DNA of 64,000 nt from Methylomonas fluvii. GTDB taxonomy: Bacteria; Pseudomonadota; Gammaproteobacteria; Methylococcales; Methylomonadaceae. The notes under the pieces are model-generated. The model saw nothing but the letters and a program-made list of their open reading frames with translations. It was not told the origin of the DNA and did not search any database. Below are positions 16,792 to 26,700 of this stretch, one piece after another (positions within the stretch are counted from its first letter, which is position 1; each line of letters starts with the position of its first letter). The DNA lies in assembly GCF_014850975.1 (NCBI RefSeq), contig NZ_JACXST010000003.1:1550001-1614000 (forward strand). Direction: 5' to 3'. The position numbers were made by a program, and so were the translations under genes.

Positions 16792-16870
16792 GGAGATATT
16801 AAAATTTTTGAATCATTTTAAAAAAGACTTCTGCTAAAAACGGCTGTTTTTCGGAAGTTCCTTAGTTCCG

Positions 16871-18376
16871 TTAACCTCGGGTATAGCGATGCTTTACCCC
16901 TGCAGGAAAATAATCCGCATCCGCAAAACCATGTAGGCTGATCTGGGGCAACTGCTTCTCGACTGGCGTGTAATGGGCAAATTCGCTGTTCAGCCGCAGC
17001 AGTTGCGTGCGGATGGCAACGGCTATGGTCGGTGCCAGTGCCGGTTCGGGCGCCACTCCTGGCAATAGTTCTACGGCGATATGCAGATACTTATCGCCAT
17101 CGGCGTTTTCCTGAGTTTGCAGTACGAATTTCCCAGTCACCCAAGCCATGATCTCCGGCTGCTCCAACCCTACCGTGACGTTTTCCGGATAGATATTGGC
17201 GCCGTAAAACGACACAGTAAAATCCGCGCGGCCGAACACATACACAAAAGGCAATTGGCGGGCTTGATAACTCGCGTCCAGACCTAAATCCTCGACTGCA
17301 TGCACACCGTGCTCGCGCAAAAAATCCCAAATTTGCGCATAGCTCAACACCCCACCCTTATCGGCAATGTGATAGCGCAACAACGGTACGCTGTTCTCGC
17401 CGGAGACCACCAACGTGCCTTCGTGTACTTCAAAGAAACGGCTATGCGGATCGTATTGCACTAGGGTTGGTAGCCGCGACTCGCCAAACAAGCTTCGAGC
17501 CGCTTCCGGCCGTTGCGCCAGCCAGCGGCGAATGGCGATGCTGAGCGGCGTTTCGTTACCCAACACACCACCGTCGGCCGTACCGTATAGCGATGCGGAA
17601 TCGAAACAAACCGACTTAGAGCCGATACGCTCGGACAGTAAGCTGCGCCATTCTTCGCTGAATACTTCGCCGGCAAACACTAATTTGGGCTTGAATTGCA
17701 CCCAATCTATGCCTTCGGCGGCGCCAGCATCGATCACGTCTTTGACAAACGGCGGATAACCTAGCAGAACGGTCTGCTCGAAATGCGGCGCCAGTTCGCG
17801 CACCACCCGAAAAATCTCGGCTTTATTATTGCCCGGCGTCGCCACCATTAACGGATAGCCTTTACGCGCCAGATGCCAGCAGCAAGACGTGGTAAACAAG
17901 CCTCCCACCCAATTGCCCAGCGCAAAACACACCACCGCCAGCGTGCTGCGTTTATCGGCCTGGAAACTGTCCTTGAACACTTGCTCGAACCGCACGGCCA
18001 CATCCAGTTCATACGCTGCCGAACGCGGCCAAAAGGTCGGCACGCCAGTGGAGCCGGACGACACTGCCACTCTATCCGCACCGCTTAAATTGCCACCGAA
18101 ACAACGCGCCGGCAAAGGATAGGTTTGCATGTAGTTAACCTTGTTGATTAAGGGCAGATGTTGGAAATCAGAGTAAGTCCTGATCTGCACGGGATCGATT
18201 TGCTGAGCTTGTAAAAACTGCCGATAAGCGGGAACCTCTGCCGCACAACGCTGAAATAAAGCCAGCATTTTTTGCTGCGGATCAAGCGCTTGATGTTCGG
18301 CAAACAAATTATCCAATGGCGTGGACAGAAAATTTTGAAATGCTGCCGCGGAAGATGTAGTCGGTAAATAGCTCAT
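16871..18376 (-). CDS. PaaK-like adenylate-forming enzyme (acyl-CoA ligase/CoF synthetase type)
   Basis: A 501-residue member of the PaaK/phenylacetate-CoA ligase branch of adenylate-forming enzymes. The phosphate-binding loop is VAVSSGSTGVPTF, YGTADGG is the motif near the adenine, and LLRYHIADKGG stands for the ribose-binding region. The C-terminal domain is short and ends HRYTRG. Such enzymes activate aromatic or fatty carboxylates to AMP and then thioester forms. AGGTGG precedes the ATG. It is upstream of the GRE on the same strand with a 424-bp gap, and divergent to the dehydrogenase, so it may supply or use a carboxylate of the GRE pathway. Substrate not predictable. Confidence 0.8.
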   Translation of the reverse strand: MSYLPTTSSAAAFQNFLSTPLDNLFAEHQALDPQQKMLALFQRCAAEVPAYRQFLQAQQIDPVQIRTYSDFQHLPLINKVNYMQTYPLPARCFGGNLSGADRVAVSSGSTGVPTFWPRSAAYELDVAVRFEQVFKDSFQADKRSTLAVVCFALGNWVGGLFTTSCCWHLARKGYPLMVATPGNNKAEIFRVVRELAPHFEQTVLLGYPPFVKDVIDAGAAEGIDWVQFKPKLVFAGEVFSEEWRSLLSERIGSKSVCFDSASLYGTADGGVLGNETPLSIAIRRWLAQRPEAARSLFGESRLPTLVQYDPHSRFFEVHEGTLVVSGENSVPLLRYHIADKGGVLSYAQIWDFLREHGVHAVEDLGLDASYQARQLPFVYVFGRADFTVSFYGANIYPENVTVGLEQPEIMAWVTGKFVLQTQENADGDKYLHIAVELLPGVAPEPALAPTIAVAIRTQLLRLNSEFAHYTPVEKQLPQISLHGFADADYFPAGVKHRYTRG

Positions 18377-18430
18377 CGCAAACCACCTGAAAAATGCTGG
18401 AAAAGCGCTAAAGGTATATTCTTGGATTGA

Positions 18431-19453
18431 ATGTCTGGTAAAAAGTTAACTCTGCACAGCACCTTGATGATACCGATGCAAGCACTGAGATTAGACACAT
18501 CATTATCGTACCGCAACGATATGCCGATACCGGAATTAGCTGCCGGCGAAGCTTTGATTGAACTGCGCCTGGCCGGCATCTGCGCTACCGACCTGGAACT
18601 GGTGAAAGGCTATGCCGGTTTTTCCGGCATTCTCGGCCACGAATTTGTTGGTAAGGTCATCGCTGTTGCCGATGACAAACACCGAGATTGGCTGAACCGG
18701 CGCGTGGTCGGTTCCATCAACATAGGCTGCAGCGTCTGCGAAGTGTGCCGGAGCGACGGTCCCGAGCATTGCCAGCATCGTAAAGTGCTGGGAATACGCG
18801 GCAAAGATGGGGTATTTGCCGATTATTTCAGTTTGCCGGTTGTTAACTTGTATCCCTTGCCAGATTCGGTATCTGACCAAGCCGCCGTGTTTACTGAGCC
18901 GCTGGCCGCTGCTCTGCGAGTAGTGAAACAAATTGCCGCCCTCCCCCTCACCGACATCGCCGTGGTTGGCCCAGGCAGATTGGGTTTGTTGATCGCCAAA
19001 GTGTTAAGTCTGGCCGGCTACCAGGCCACCGCGCTAGGCCGATCAACAAGTTCCTTGGCATTGCCTAAGCAATGGCAACTGGCGACCGGCATGACGACCG
19101 AAACTCCAGATAACTCTTTCGACTGCGTTGTAGACGCCAGCGGCCAAGCCACAGGCTTTGCGCAAGCCTTGCGCTTAGTCAAACCGCGCGGCACCTTGGT
19201 GTTAAAAAGCACCTTCGCGGCCGGCGCAGCCCTGGATTTAAGCAAAGTGGTGGTTTACGAAATCAATATTATCGGCTCCCGCTGCGGTCCGTTCACAGAG
19301 GCACTAACACTGTTGGCCGAAGGCAAACTACCCGTGGCAACGATGATAGACGGCCAATACCCACTGAGCGATGGACTGGCAGCATTCAATCACGCCGCTC
19401 AAGCCGGCGTCAGAAAAATTCTGTTACAGCCCGCACTGCATTCAGATTATTAA
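18431..19453 (+). CDS. Zinc-type medium-chain alcohol dehydrogenase
   Basis: A 340-residue MDR-family dehydrogenase. The catalytic zinc region is GICATDLELVKG and LGHEFVGKV; the structural zinc cysteines appear in GCSVCEVCRSDGPEHC. The nucleotide-binding loop is VVGPGRLGLL, an unusual GPGRLG in place of GAGPVG, suggesting NAD(H) or NADP(H) use that I cannot decide. Start is uncertain: ATG 18431 has a weak GGA, while ATG 18467 or 18476 would also fit the family. It shares a roughly 55-bp divergent region with the PaaK-like gene, so co-regulation with the GRE cluster is plausible. It may reduce or oxidise the pathway's alcohol or aldehyde. Confidence 0.8.
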   Translation: MSGKKLTLHSTLMIPMQALRLDTSLSYRNDMPIPELAAGEALIELRLAGICATDLELVKGYAGFSGILGHEFVGKVIAVADDKHRDWLNRRVVGSINIGCSVCEVCRSDGPEHCQHRKVLGIRGKDGVFADYFSLPVVNLYPLPDSVSDQAAVFTEPLAAALRVVKQIAALPLTDIAVVGPGRLGLLIAKVLSLAGYQATALGRSTSSLALPKQWQLATGMTTETPDNSFDCVVDASGQATGFAQALRLVKPRGTLVLKSTFAAGAALDLSKVVVYEINIIGSRCGPFTEALTLLAEGKLPVATMIDGQYPLSDGLAAFNHAAQAGVRKILLQPALHSDY

Positions 19454-19501
19454 CCCGATCGAACTCGCCAGCACGGCCAGCGAGCACAAGCTGAGAAGGC
19501 G

Positions 19502-20596
19502 TTACGACGCTAGCAGCATATTATCCAAAGTCTTTTTCGCCAACGCCGCCTGCTCGGGAGGCACCGAGACTTGATTGACCACATGCCCGGCCGCCAGATT
19601 TTCCAAAACCCAGCATAAATGCTGCGGGTCGGTACGAAACATCGTTGAGCACATGCTTAAAGTGGGCGCCATAAAATGCACGCTTTTACCTTGCGCCTTG
19701 CATTCTTGGTTCAGGCGATTGACCAGATTCAGTTCGGTCGCTACCAACCAACGGGTATTGGCTTCGGCTTCGCGGACGATTTTCAAGATCATTTCGGTAG
19801 AACCGATGTAATCGGATTTTTCACAGACTTCAAAACAGGCTTCCGGGTGAGATATGACGATGGTTTCCGGGTGTTTTTCCTTGAAGGCATCGATTTGCTC
19901 CGGCTGGAAGGCCTGATGCACGGAACAATAACCTTTCCATAGAATAATCTTGGCATCGCGGATTTGCTGTTCGGTCAAACCGCCCTGCGGTTTATTGAAA
20001 TCCCAGGTCACCATCTGTTCCAACGGGATACCCATCCGATAACCGGTGTTGCGGCCCAAATGCTGATCGGGGAAAAACAAAACTTTTTCGCGTTTGGCAA
20101 AGCTCCAGTTCAGAATTTTTTCGGCGTTGGAAGAGGTACAGACAATTCCGTCATGCTGGCCGCAAAACGCTTTTAAATCGGCAGCAGAATTGATGTAAGT
20201 CACCGGGGTGACAGTGTTTTCCACATCAATCACTTTCGCCAACTCGTCCCAGCATTGTTGGACTTTGACCTTATTGGCCATGTCGGCCATCGAACAACCG
20301 GCCGCCAAATCGGGCAAAATTGCGATTTGCTCCGGCCGCGACAAAATGTCCGCCACTTCCGCCATGAAATGGACGCCGCAAAAGACGATGTATTCGGCTT
20401 CGGATTGTGCCGCTTCCCGCGACAATTTCAATGAGTCGCCGAATATATCCGCATGTTTGAATACTTCGTCGCGTTGGTAATGATGGCCCAGAATAATGCA
20501 GCGCTTGCCGAGTTTGGCTTTGGCGACTTCTATGCGCGTGGCACATTCGGCATCATCGAGCAGGGCGTAATCATGTATGGGTAAGGCTGCAGTCAT
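19502..20596 (-). CDS. nadA: Quinolinate synthase NadA
   Basis: Condenses iminoaspartate with dihydroxyacetone phosphate to quinolinate in de novo NAD synthesis, using a [4Fe-4S] cluster. The 364-residue length is normal. Visible family motifs include GHHYQRDEVFKHADI, the cluster cysteines in FCGVHFMAEVA, CFEVCEKSDYIGS and CSTMFRTDP, and VCTSSNAEKIL. The ATG at 20596 is about 70 bp beyond the next upstream gene on this strand. nadB and nadC are not nearby, so it appears to be a single-gene unit convergent with the dehydrogenase. Confidence 0.95.
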   Translation of the reverse strand: MTAALPIHDYALLDDAECATRIEVAKAKLGKRCIILGHHYQRDEVFKHADIFGDSLKLSREAAQSEAEYIVFCGVHFMAEVADILSRPEQIAILPDLAAGCSMADMANKVKVQQCWDELAKVIDVENTVTPVTYINSAADLKAFCGQHDGIVCTSSNAEKILNWSFAKREKVLFFPDQHLGRNTGYRMGIPLEQMVTWDFNKPQGGLTEQQIRDAKIILWKGYCSVHQAFQPEQIDAFKEKHPETIVISHPEACFEVCEKSDYIGSTEMILKIVREAEANTRWLVATELNLVNRLNQECKAQGKSVHFMAPTLSMCSTMFRTDPQHLCWVLENLAAGHVVNQVSVPPEQAALAKKTLDNMLLAS

Positions 20597-20667
20597 TTTT
20601 TAACCTGAAAACAAAAAGCGAGAATTTCGAAAACTTAGGCCCGGCATTTTACAGCCGGCTCCATGGG

Positions 20668-21063
20668 TCATGCCGACAAAGCATGATTCAGTAAAGTGAG
20701 GCCAATCCAGCCAAAACCAAGGGTGGTGACGACAAAACTCAAAGCCGAATAAATCCGCCATATCGGCTTGGACCAAAAATCCGGATCGAATGCCGCCACC
20801 ACAAACACGCCGGGATTGGTCAAACCGCCTATCACGACCAACCAACAAGCGGTGACCGGCAACGGCACTTTTGTACCGTAAAAGCCCAGGCAAAACAGCG
20901 CCATCAACGCAAAGTCCACATGCGCCCTGATCAGCGTTTTGTAGTCTTTTAAAAATTCACCGTCGATGCCTTTGACTGGAAACCATCTTGCAAATGTCAT
21001 CAGCCATGCTGATAACAAAATGGCGAAGATCATCAAAACGGCGCCTATCAATAATATTTCCAT
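20668..21063 (-). CDS. Small integral membrane protein, four helices
   Basis: A 131-residue inner-membrane protein of unknown function. Four hydrophobic stretches are visible: residues 4-24 (LLIGAVLMIFAILLSAWL), about 50-63 (FALMALFCLGFYG), about 68-92 and about 107-128. The loop between helices 1 and 2 has FPVKGIDGEFLKDYKTLIRAHVDF. I know similar hypothetical proteins from gammaproteobacteria but no function. Translation starts at ATG 21063. It is separated from nadA by about 70 bp and could be co-transcribed with it. Confidence 0.65.
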   Translation of the reverse strand: MEILLIGAVLMIFAILLSAWLMTFARWFPVKGIDGEFLKDYKTLIRAHVDFALMALFCLGFYGTKVPLPVTACWLVVIGGLTNPGVFVVAAFDPDFWSKPIWRIYSALSFVVTTLGFGWIGLTLLNHALSA

Positions 21064-21142
21064 GATTTTTTTAGTCTGTGATTGTAAAAATTAGATTGAA
21101 CTCCGCGCCATTTCATTCACCAGGCCCTTATATATTCAGGTG

Positions 21143-21172
21143 TCGTCATACCCGCCTGAGCGGGAGCGACGA
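21143..21172. repeat. REP-like imperfect hairpin in the intergenic region
   Basis: CCCGC at 21151-21155 and GCGGG at 21160-21164 form a core stem around CTGA, and outer CGTC/GACG bases can extend it with mismatches. It resembles bacterial REP palindromes. The rest of 21064-21222 shows no gene. Confidence 0.4.
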
Positions 21173-21222
21173 TATTCGCGGGCGGAGAAGCGGGACTCAA
21201 GTCGGAAAAGTTGGCGCGCAGC

Positions 21223-21771
21223 TCAATATAAAGCGTGCTGAAGCAAACTCATAGCGCCAGCACCGCTTTGGTTTTGCACATATTGTAAAACCACCGGCAC
21301 AAACTGGCTGACCATGGACGGACTCATCCCCAAAGATTGAAACGATCCGGCTAAATTCGCCAAGCTGCCTAACTGGCCTCCCATTAATCCGCCCGCAGCA
21401 CCCAACAAAGATTGCGAGCCGGAAACGGAAACCTGTTGCGGTACCGAGGACAAATAGCGGTCCATACCCGGCACGGCATTGCTCAATTGCGAGAAGTCAC
21501 CGGGATTCATGCGTTGCTGCGCCACTGAAAAAATTGAACCCACGCCACCCAGCGCTTGCTGCGGGCTGACTCCCAATTGCCCGACCAATATATCGATTAG
21601 CCCTAGTTGGTTGGCCTGTCCCACCGCACCGGCGATAGAACCCGCAGCACCATAGCCGGCCTGTGATCCGCCCAAGGCGAAAGTCTGATCTGAAACCTGC
21701 TGTTGAACCGGTGCGCAAGCGCTGATGACCGCGAGAACACTGACTGCTGTAAAACCTTGCAAAACCTTCAT
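21223..21771 (-). CDS. DUF2780-type lipoprotein
   Basis: A 182-residue predicted lipoprotein: a short signal sequence ends in VISAC, a lipobox with Cys19 as the lipidated residue. The mature part is rich in Gly, Ser and Gln and has the amphipathic pattern of DUF2780 proteins (LVGQLGVSPQQALGGVGSIFSVAQQRM; then repeated helices to VVLQYVQNQSGAGAMSLL), so it should be anchored to a membrane and face the periplasm. Function unknown. The region upstream to 22047 contains no convincing gene. A TATAAT at about 22009 may serve the divergent transporter gene. Confidence 0.7.
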   Translation of the reverse strand: MKVLQGFTAVSVLAVISACAPVQQQVSDQTFALGGSQAGYGAAGSIAGAVGQANQLGLIDILVGQLGVSPQQALGGVGSIFSVAQQRMNPGDFSQLSNAVPGMDRYLSSVPQQVSVSGSQSLLGAAGGLMGGQLGSLANLAGSFQSLGMSPSMVSQFVPVVLQYVQNQSGAGAMSLLQHALY

Positions 21772-22047
21772 TCTGTCGAACTCCTGAAAAACGCCGAAAT
21801 ACCGGACCGAGCCAAATCATGGCCGCCCAAACCGGCACTGTAAATCGAAACCGGCCCAGGATACAACCAGGGCCCTTTTATAAAGCCAATGCGCCGCAGG
21901 CGGACAACCGCGGCTTCCTGTCCAAAGACGGAGTGTTATCTGCCGATAACCGAGAAACTCCCCGCAAACATTGTGGGTAAAAATCGGCAATTCGCATGAA
22001 TTCAGTATAATCCCAGCTTTAGCCACAAGAACAATAAAGGTAAAAAT

Positions 22048-22977
22048 ATGCTGAATATTCAAAAGACGCTCGAAGACTACTATCTTCGCTTGCAAGCCCA
22101 TCCCCAATACCTGCATGTGATGACCTTGCCGCTGATGCAACGCTGGGGGGTATTTATCGGTTTGTTTTTACTCTCCCAGCTTTTGGTATTCGGCAGCCTG
22201 TACCTTATTTTTGACAAAGTGGTGGTGATCGGCTTTCTGGCCAGCGTGCTGGCGGGATTGGCGACCGGCATCGGCGCCCTGCCAGCCCTGTTCTTCAAAA
22301 ACATTTCCGACCGATTGTTCAATAGCCTACTGGGTGCCGCGGCCGGTGTCATGCTGGCGGCCACAGCGTTTTCGCTGCTGGTGCCCGGCTTGGACTATGG
22401 CGAGCAAATCTGGCCCGGCAAAGGTTTATGGATCGTGTCTGCCGGCATGCTGATCGGTGCAGTATTTTTGCACTTCGCGGACAGCCGCTTACCCCATTTG
22501 CATTTTGACAACGTCAACGACCATTCGCTGGATTCGCTGCAAAAAATCTCATTGTTCATCATCGCCATCACCATTCACAACTTCCCGGAAGGCATGTCAG
22601 TCGGCGTCAGCTTTGGCTCCGGTGATATGAAAAATGGCTTGGTATTGTCGATTGCCATTGCCTTGCAAAACTTGCCGGAAGGCCTGGCCGTCGCCCTGCC
22701 CCTGGTTGGCTTGGGTTACAACAAATGGAAAGCTGTCGCCATCGCTACGTTGACCGGTTTGGTGGAACCGGTGGGCGGCCTGTTGGGCATTACCATGGTC
22801 ACCGTGTTTTCGTCGATATTGCCAATTGCGATGGGGTTTGCAGCCGGTGCAATGTTGTTCGTCATCAGCGAAGAAATCATCCCGGAAACGCACTCCAAAG
22901 GCCGTTCGCGCATCGCTACGTTTTCATTAATGGCCGGTTTCATCATCATGATGATCCTGGACAAAATACTGACATAA
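22048..22977 (+). CDS. ZIP family divalent metal transporter
   Basis: A 309-residue inner-membrane transporter. About eight hydrophobic segments are visible. Helices with HNFPEGMSVG and LQNLPEGLAVALPL carry the metal-binding H/N-x-x-P-E-G motifs of ZIP proteins (ZupT/GufA branch); a histidine-bearing loop (LPHLHFDNVNDHS) precedes them and may bind metal. Likely moves zinc or a related divalent ion into the cytosol, although some relatives are exporters. Start codon ATG with AAAGG 7 bases upstream. A terminator follows 19 bp after the stop. Confidence 0.85.
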   Translation: MLNIQKTLEDYYLRLQAHPQYLHVMTLPLMQRWGVFIGLFLLSQLLVFGSLYLIFDKVVVIGFLASVLAGLATGIGALPALFFKNISDRLFNSLLGAAAGVMLAATAFSLLVPGLDYGEQIWPGKGLWIVSAGMLIGAVFLHFADSRLPHLHFDNVNDHSLDSLQKISLFIIAITIHNFPEGMSVGVSFGSGDMKNGLVLSIAIALQNLPEGLAVALPLVGLGYNKWKAVAIATLTGLVEPVGGLLGITMVTVFSSILPIAMGFAAGAMLFVISEEIIPETHSKGRSRIATFSLMAGFIIMMILDKILT

Positions 22978-22995
22978 CCACCGTTTAACCCAAGC

Positions 22996-23030
22996 GCCCC
23001 GAAAAGGCAGTAGCCGCTTCGGGGCTTTAT
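22996..23030 (+). terminator. Rho-independent terminator after the ZIP gene
   Basis: GCCCCGAA at 22996-23003 pairs with TTCGGGGC at 23018-23025 and is followed by TTTAT. It separates the ZIP gene from the manganese-exporter-like gene at 23057. Confidence 0.75.
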
Positions 23031-23056
23031 ATCCCGATCAAACTCCTTAGTACCGA

Positions 23057-23713
23057 ATGGAATACCTAACCGCATTCATCACCCAAATAAGTGCTTTAAA
23101 CTTTACGGAATTGCTGGCGACCGGCGGCACCAGCTTTGCTCTGATAGCCGCCGCAGAAATCGGCGATAAAAGTCAATTGGTATGCATGACCCTGGCCTCC
23201 AAGCACAGACCGGCTCCGGTGCTATTAGGAGCGATTGCCGCGTTCGCGCTGCTGAACACTTTGGCGGTGGTTTTTGGTGCGGCGATTGCGACATGGTTAC
23301 CGGAATATCTGGTCGCGGCCACCGTCGCCCTGCTGTTTGCGGCATTTGGTCTGCATGCTTTGCTCAACCACGACGAAGACGATGACGACGAGGAAATCGT
23401 CGAGAAAAGCGGCCACGGCATTTTTTTTACGACCTTTTTATTAATTACCGTCGCCGAATTTGGCGATAAGACTCAATTGGCTGTCGTTGCATTCAGCAGT
23501 ACGGCCCAACCGATTGCGGTCTGGCTGGGCTCGACGTTGGCGCTGGCATTGACATCCGCACTGGGCGTACTGGCCGGGCGCACCGTGTTGCAAAAAATCC
23601 CCCTGTCTTTGCTGCATAAAGCCAGCGGCGTGTTTTTCCTGATTTTATCGGCAATTGCGGCTTATAAAGCCTACGAAAGCTTGCTGACCGCGGGTTTACT
23701 GCCGCAACTTTAG
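23057..23713 (+). CDS. GDT1/TMEM165 family (UPF0016) manganese transporter
   Basis: A 218-residue membrane protein made of two homologous halves, each with the family signature: EIGDKSQL (residues 34-41) and EFGDKTQL (about 135-142). The acidic loop between the halves (NHDEDDDDEEIVE) is typical. Bacterial members such as MneA export manganese; others move calcium. The gene follows a terminator, so it has its own promoter within about 30 bp. No Mn riboswitch of yybP-ykoY type can be fitted in that space. The pairing with a ZIP transporter suggests local metal homeostasis, an inference. Confidence 0.85.
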   Translation: MEYLTAFITQISALNFTELLATGGTSFALIAAAEIGDKSQLVCMTLASKHRPAPVLLGAIAAFALLNTLAVVFGAAIATWLPEYLVAATVALLFAAFGLHALLNHDEDDDDEEIVEKSGHGIFFTTFLLITVAEFGDKTQLAVVAFSSTAQPIAVWLGSTLALALTSALGVLAGRTVLQKIPLSLLHKASGVFFLILSAIAAYKAYESLLTAGLLPQL

Positions 23714-23737
23714 CCAAATCCAGACTTGACGCGATTC

Positions 23738-26700
23738 ATGGCATTTCCCAATTACCGCTGGCTAGACGTTGCGGCGATACTCGGCTTGGCGGGGCTTTAT
23801 TGCCTATTAGCTAAAATTGTACTGTCTTATTTCTCGGAGACCGGCAATATTACCCTGGTGTGGTTTTCCGGCGGATTAGGATTGGCCGCCTTATTGCTGA
23901 AAGGCCTTCGCTATTGGCCAGGCATATTTCTGGGCGCGTTCGCCGCCGGTTTGATGGTAGACGACTCGCTCCCTTTGTCCTTTGCTATTGCAACGGGCAA
24001 CACACTGGAATCGGTGATAGCCGCCTACCTGCTAAAACACCAACAGCGTTTTTCTTTAGACTTAACCGAGCCAGGCCACTTTATCTGGCTAACCCTGACC
24101 GGCGCCACTTGCTCGTTGATCAGTGCGGGCATTGGCCCTTTGGCTTTACATCAGGCCGGCTTCATACCACTGGCGACTATGCCGCAAGCGATTTTACATT
24201 GGTGGATGGCGGATGCTTTCGGCATTGTCACGGCCACGCCGATATTATTGGTTTGGCGGAATTGGCCAAACCAATGGTTTGCTGAAAAACGCGGCCTGGA
24301 AGCCTTGCTGCTGATCATTCTGACCTTGTTCGCCGGCCAAGTAGTATTCCTCGACGCTTTCCAGCCTGTCTTTGGCAAAATCGCCCGCGGCTACTGGATG
24401 TTTCTGTTTGCGATTTGGGCCGCACTCCGGTTCAATCGCCATGGCGTGACACTGATTTCCGGCTTGATTACCATCCAAGCTCTATTCGGATCCGCACATC
24501 ATCTAGGCTTTTTCGGCGACGACTTCGAGAAAAGCGAGTTGCTGAACCTTTGGTTTTATATATTGGTACTGTCCTGGACCGGCACCACTTTGGCGCTTAC
24601 CCTGCACAAACAGCAACTGATTACCGCAGGACTGACCGATAGCGAAAGACGTTTGAAGGCTATCATCGACTACTCGCCAGTACCCCAGGCCACTTACGAC
24701 GCCGAAGGCAAGTTCACATTGCTAAATCCGGCTTTCAGCAAAGCTTTCGGTTACACCTTGGAAGACATTAAAACGCTTGACGAATGGTGGCCCAAAGCAT
24801 ACCCGGACCCTGCCTACCGCCGGACCATTTTGGACACATGGCTGGAGTTAACTGATAAAGCCCGTCGCGTACAAAGTTTCGAAACCCTCCAAGCGGAAAT
24901 TCATTGCAAACACGGCGAGCGGCGCACTGTGCTCGCCGGCTCGGTATCCCTGGGCGAATCGTATGTCGGAGATAATCTGGTCATTTTGTTCGATATTACC
25001 GAGCAACTAAAATCCGAAAAAGCGCTGACCGAATCCAATTTACTGTTGCATACCATCCTGGAAACCTTGCCAATCCGCGTATTCTGGAAAGACCTGAATT
25101 CTCGCTATTTGGGCTGTAACGCGCTATTTGCCGGCGATGCCGGACAATCCAGCTCCAACGATTTAATCGGCAAGGACGACAGCCAACTGAATTGGCAAGA
25201 TCAAGCCGCAAGTTACCAAGCGGATGATCGCCAGGTGATAGCATCGGGTGTAGGCAAACTGGCGTATGAAGAACCCCAAACCACACCTGCCGGCAATACC
25301 ATTTGGCTACGCACCTCGAAAATACCCTTGCGCAATTCCGATCATGCAATGATCGGCATTTTGGGGATCTACGAAGACATTACCGAAAACAAAGTCCGCG
25401 AAAACGCTTTAGCCCAATCGGTTTCCTTGCTAAAGGCGACGCTGGAAGCCACGGCCGACGGCATTTTGGTGGTCAGCCTGCAAGGTCAGATCGTCACTTA
25501 CAATCAGCGTTTTTTTGAACTCTGGCAGTTACCTGATACGGCTGTTGGAGAAGATAAAGACGATATAAAACTTTTGCATTTAGCCGTTAATCAGCTAAAA
25601 AATCCCGACGCATTTTTCGACAAAGTTCAGACTCTTTACAATCACCCCGAGGCAGAAAGCTACGATCTGATCGAGTTTACCGATGGCCGGATTTTTGAAC
25701 GCTATTCCAAGCCACAAAGTATCGCCGACAAAATTGTGGGCCGTGTCTGGAGTTTTCGCGACATCAGTAATCAACATCGTACGGAGCAAGCGCTACAAAA
25801 GAAAGAATATTATCAACGCGCATTGCTGGATAACATTCCGCATGCGATTTGGCTAAAAGATACCGACAGTCGCCTGCTGGCGGTGAACCAGGAGTTCGCC
25901 AACGTATTTTCCGCTGTCAACCCGGAGGCGCTGGCGGGCAAAAACGATTTCGATATTGCCCCCGCGGAACTAGCCGAAAGCTACGTCGCCGATGACCGGC
26001 TCGTGTTGACTTTGAGAGATAAATTGGTTGTCGAAGAAGAAATTGTCGATCGCGGGGTACGCAAATGGTTCGAGACTTATAAAGCGCCGGTGATGGATGA
26101 GCAAGGTCAGTTGCTGGGTACGGTTGGTTTTGCCCGCGACATCAGCGAGTTGCGCAAAACCGAAGAAAATCTGAGGCTGGCGGCGCTGGTTTATCACAAC
26201 AGTAGTGAAGCGATGATAGTGGTGGACAGCGATAACACCATCCTCAGCGTCAACCCCGCCTTTACGACGATGACCGGCTATACCGAGGCAGAAGTTGTCG
26301 GTAAAAGTCCGCATGTTCTCAGTTCCGGCGAACATGATGCGGCGTTTTACCGACAACTATGGGCCACGCTGGATACCACCGGGGCTTGGCGCGGAGAAAT
26401 AAAAAACCGCAGTAAGGACGGCCGCCTGTTCGTCGAAGAGCTGGCCATTAACACCATTTATGATGCGGAAGGCAAGCCGCTACGCCGGGTCGCCCTGTTT
26501 TCCGACATTACTCAGCGTAAACAGTCCGAGGAACAAATCTGGCGGCAAGCCAACTTCGATCCGCTCACCGGCCTGCCTAATCGGCGCATGTTCCGCGACC
26601 GGCTGGAGCAGGAAATCAAAAAAGCCCACCGCATGGGACAATTGTTTGCGCTGTTGTTTATCGACCTGGACCGCTTCAAGGAAATCAACGATACGCTGGG

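Larger units (their letters stand above)
16447..16870 (-). promoter_or_regulatory. 424-bp upstream region of the GRE gene, AT-rich, several palindromes
   Basis: No gene is present. On the upstream side lie an FNR-like box (16778-16791) and two near-identical 16-mers (AAAAACCGCTGTTTTG at 16765-16780 and AAAAACGGCTGTTTTT at 16836-16851, 14 of 16 equal). A perfect 21-bp palindrome lies at 16561-16581, about 115 bp before the GRE start. I could not place convincing -35/-10 boxes or a sigma-54 site. The long leader suggests control of GRE separately from the PaaK-like gene upstream. Confidence 0.55.

Noticed and set aside
7489-19453. Bacterial microcompartment around the GRE
   Set aside because: No shell protein genes or phosphotransacylase are present, and the GRE N-terminal extension lacks a clear amphipathic encapsulation helix.
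21819-21980. A 53-codon plus-strand frame between the DUF2780 gene and the ZIP gene
   Set aside because: No ribosome site, low-complexity polar translation and no recognisable motif.
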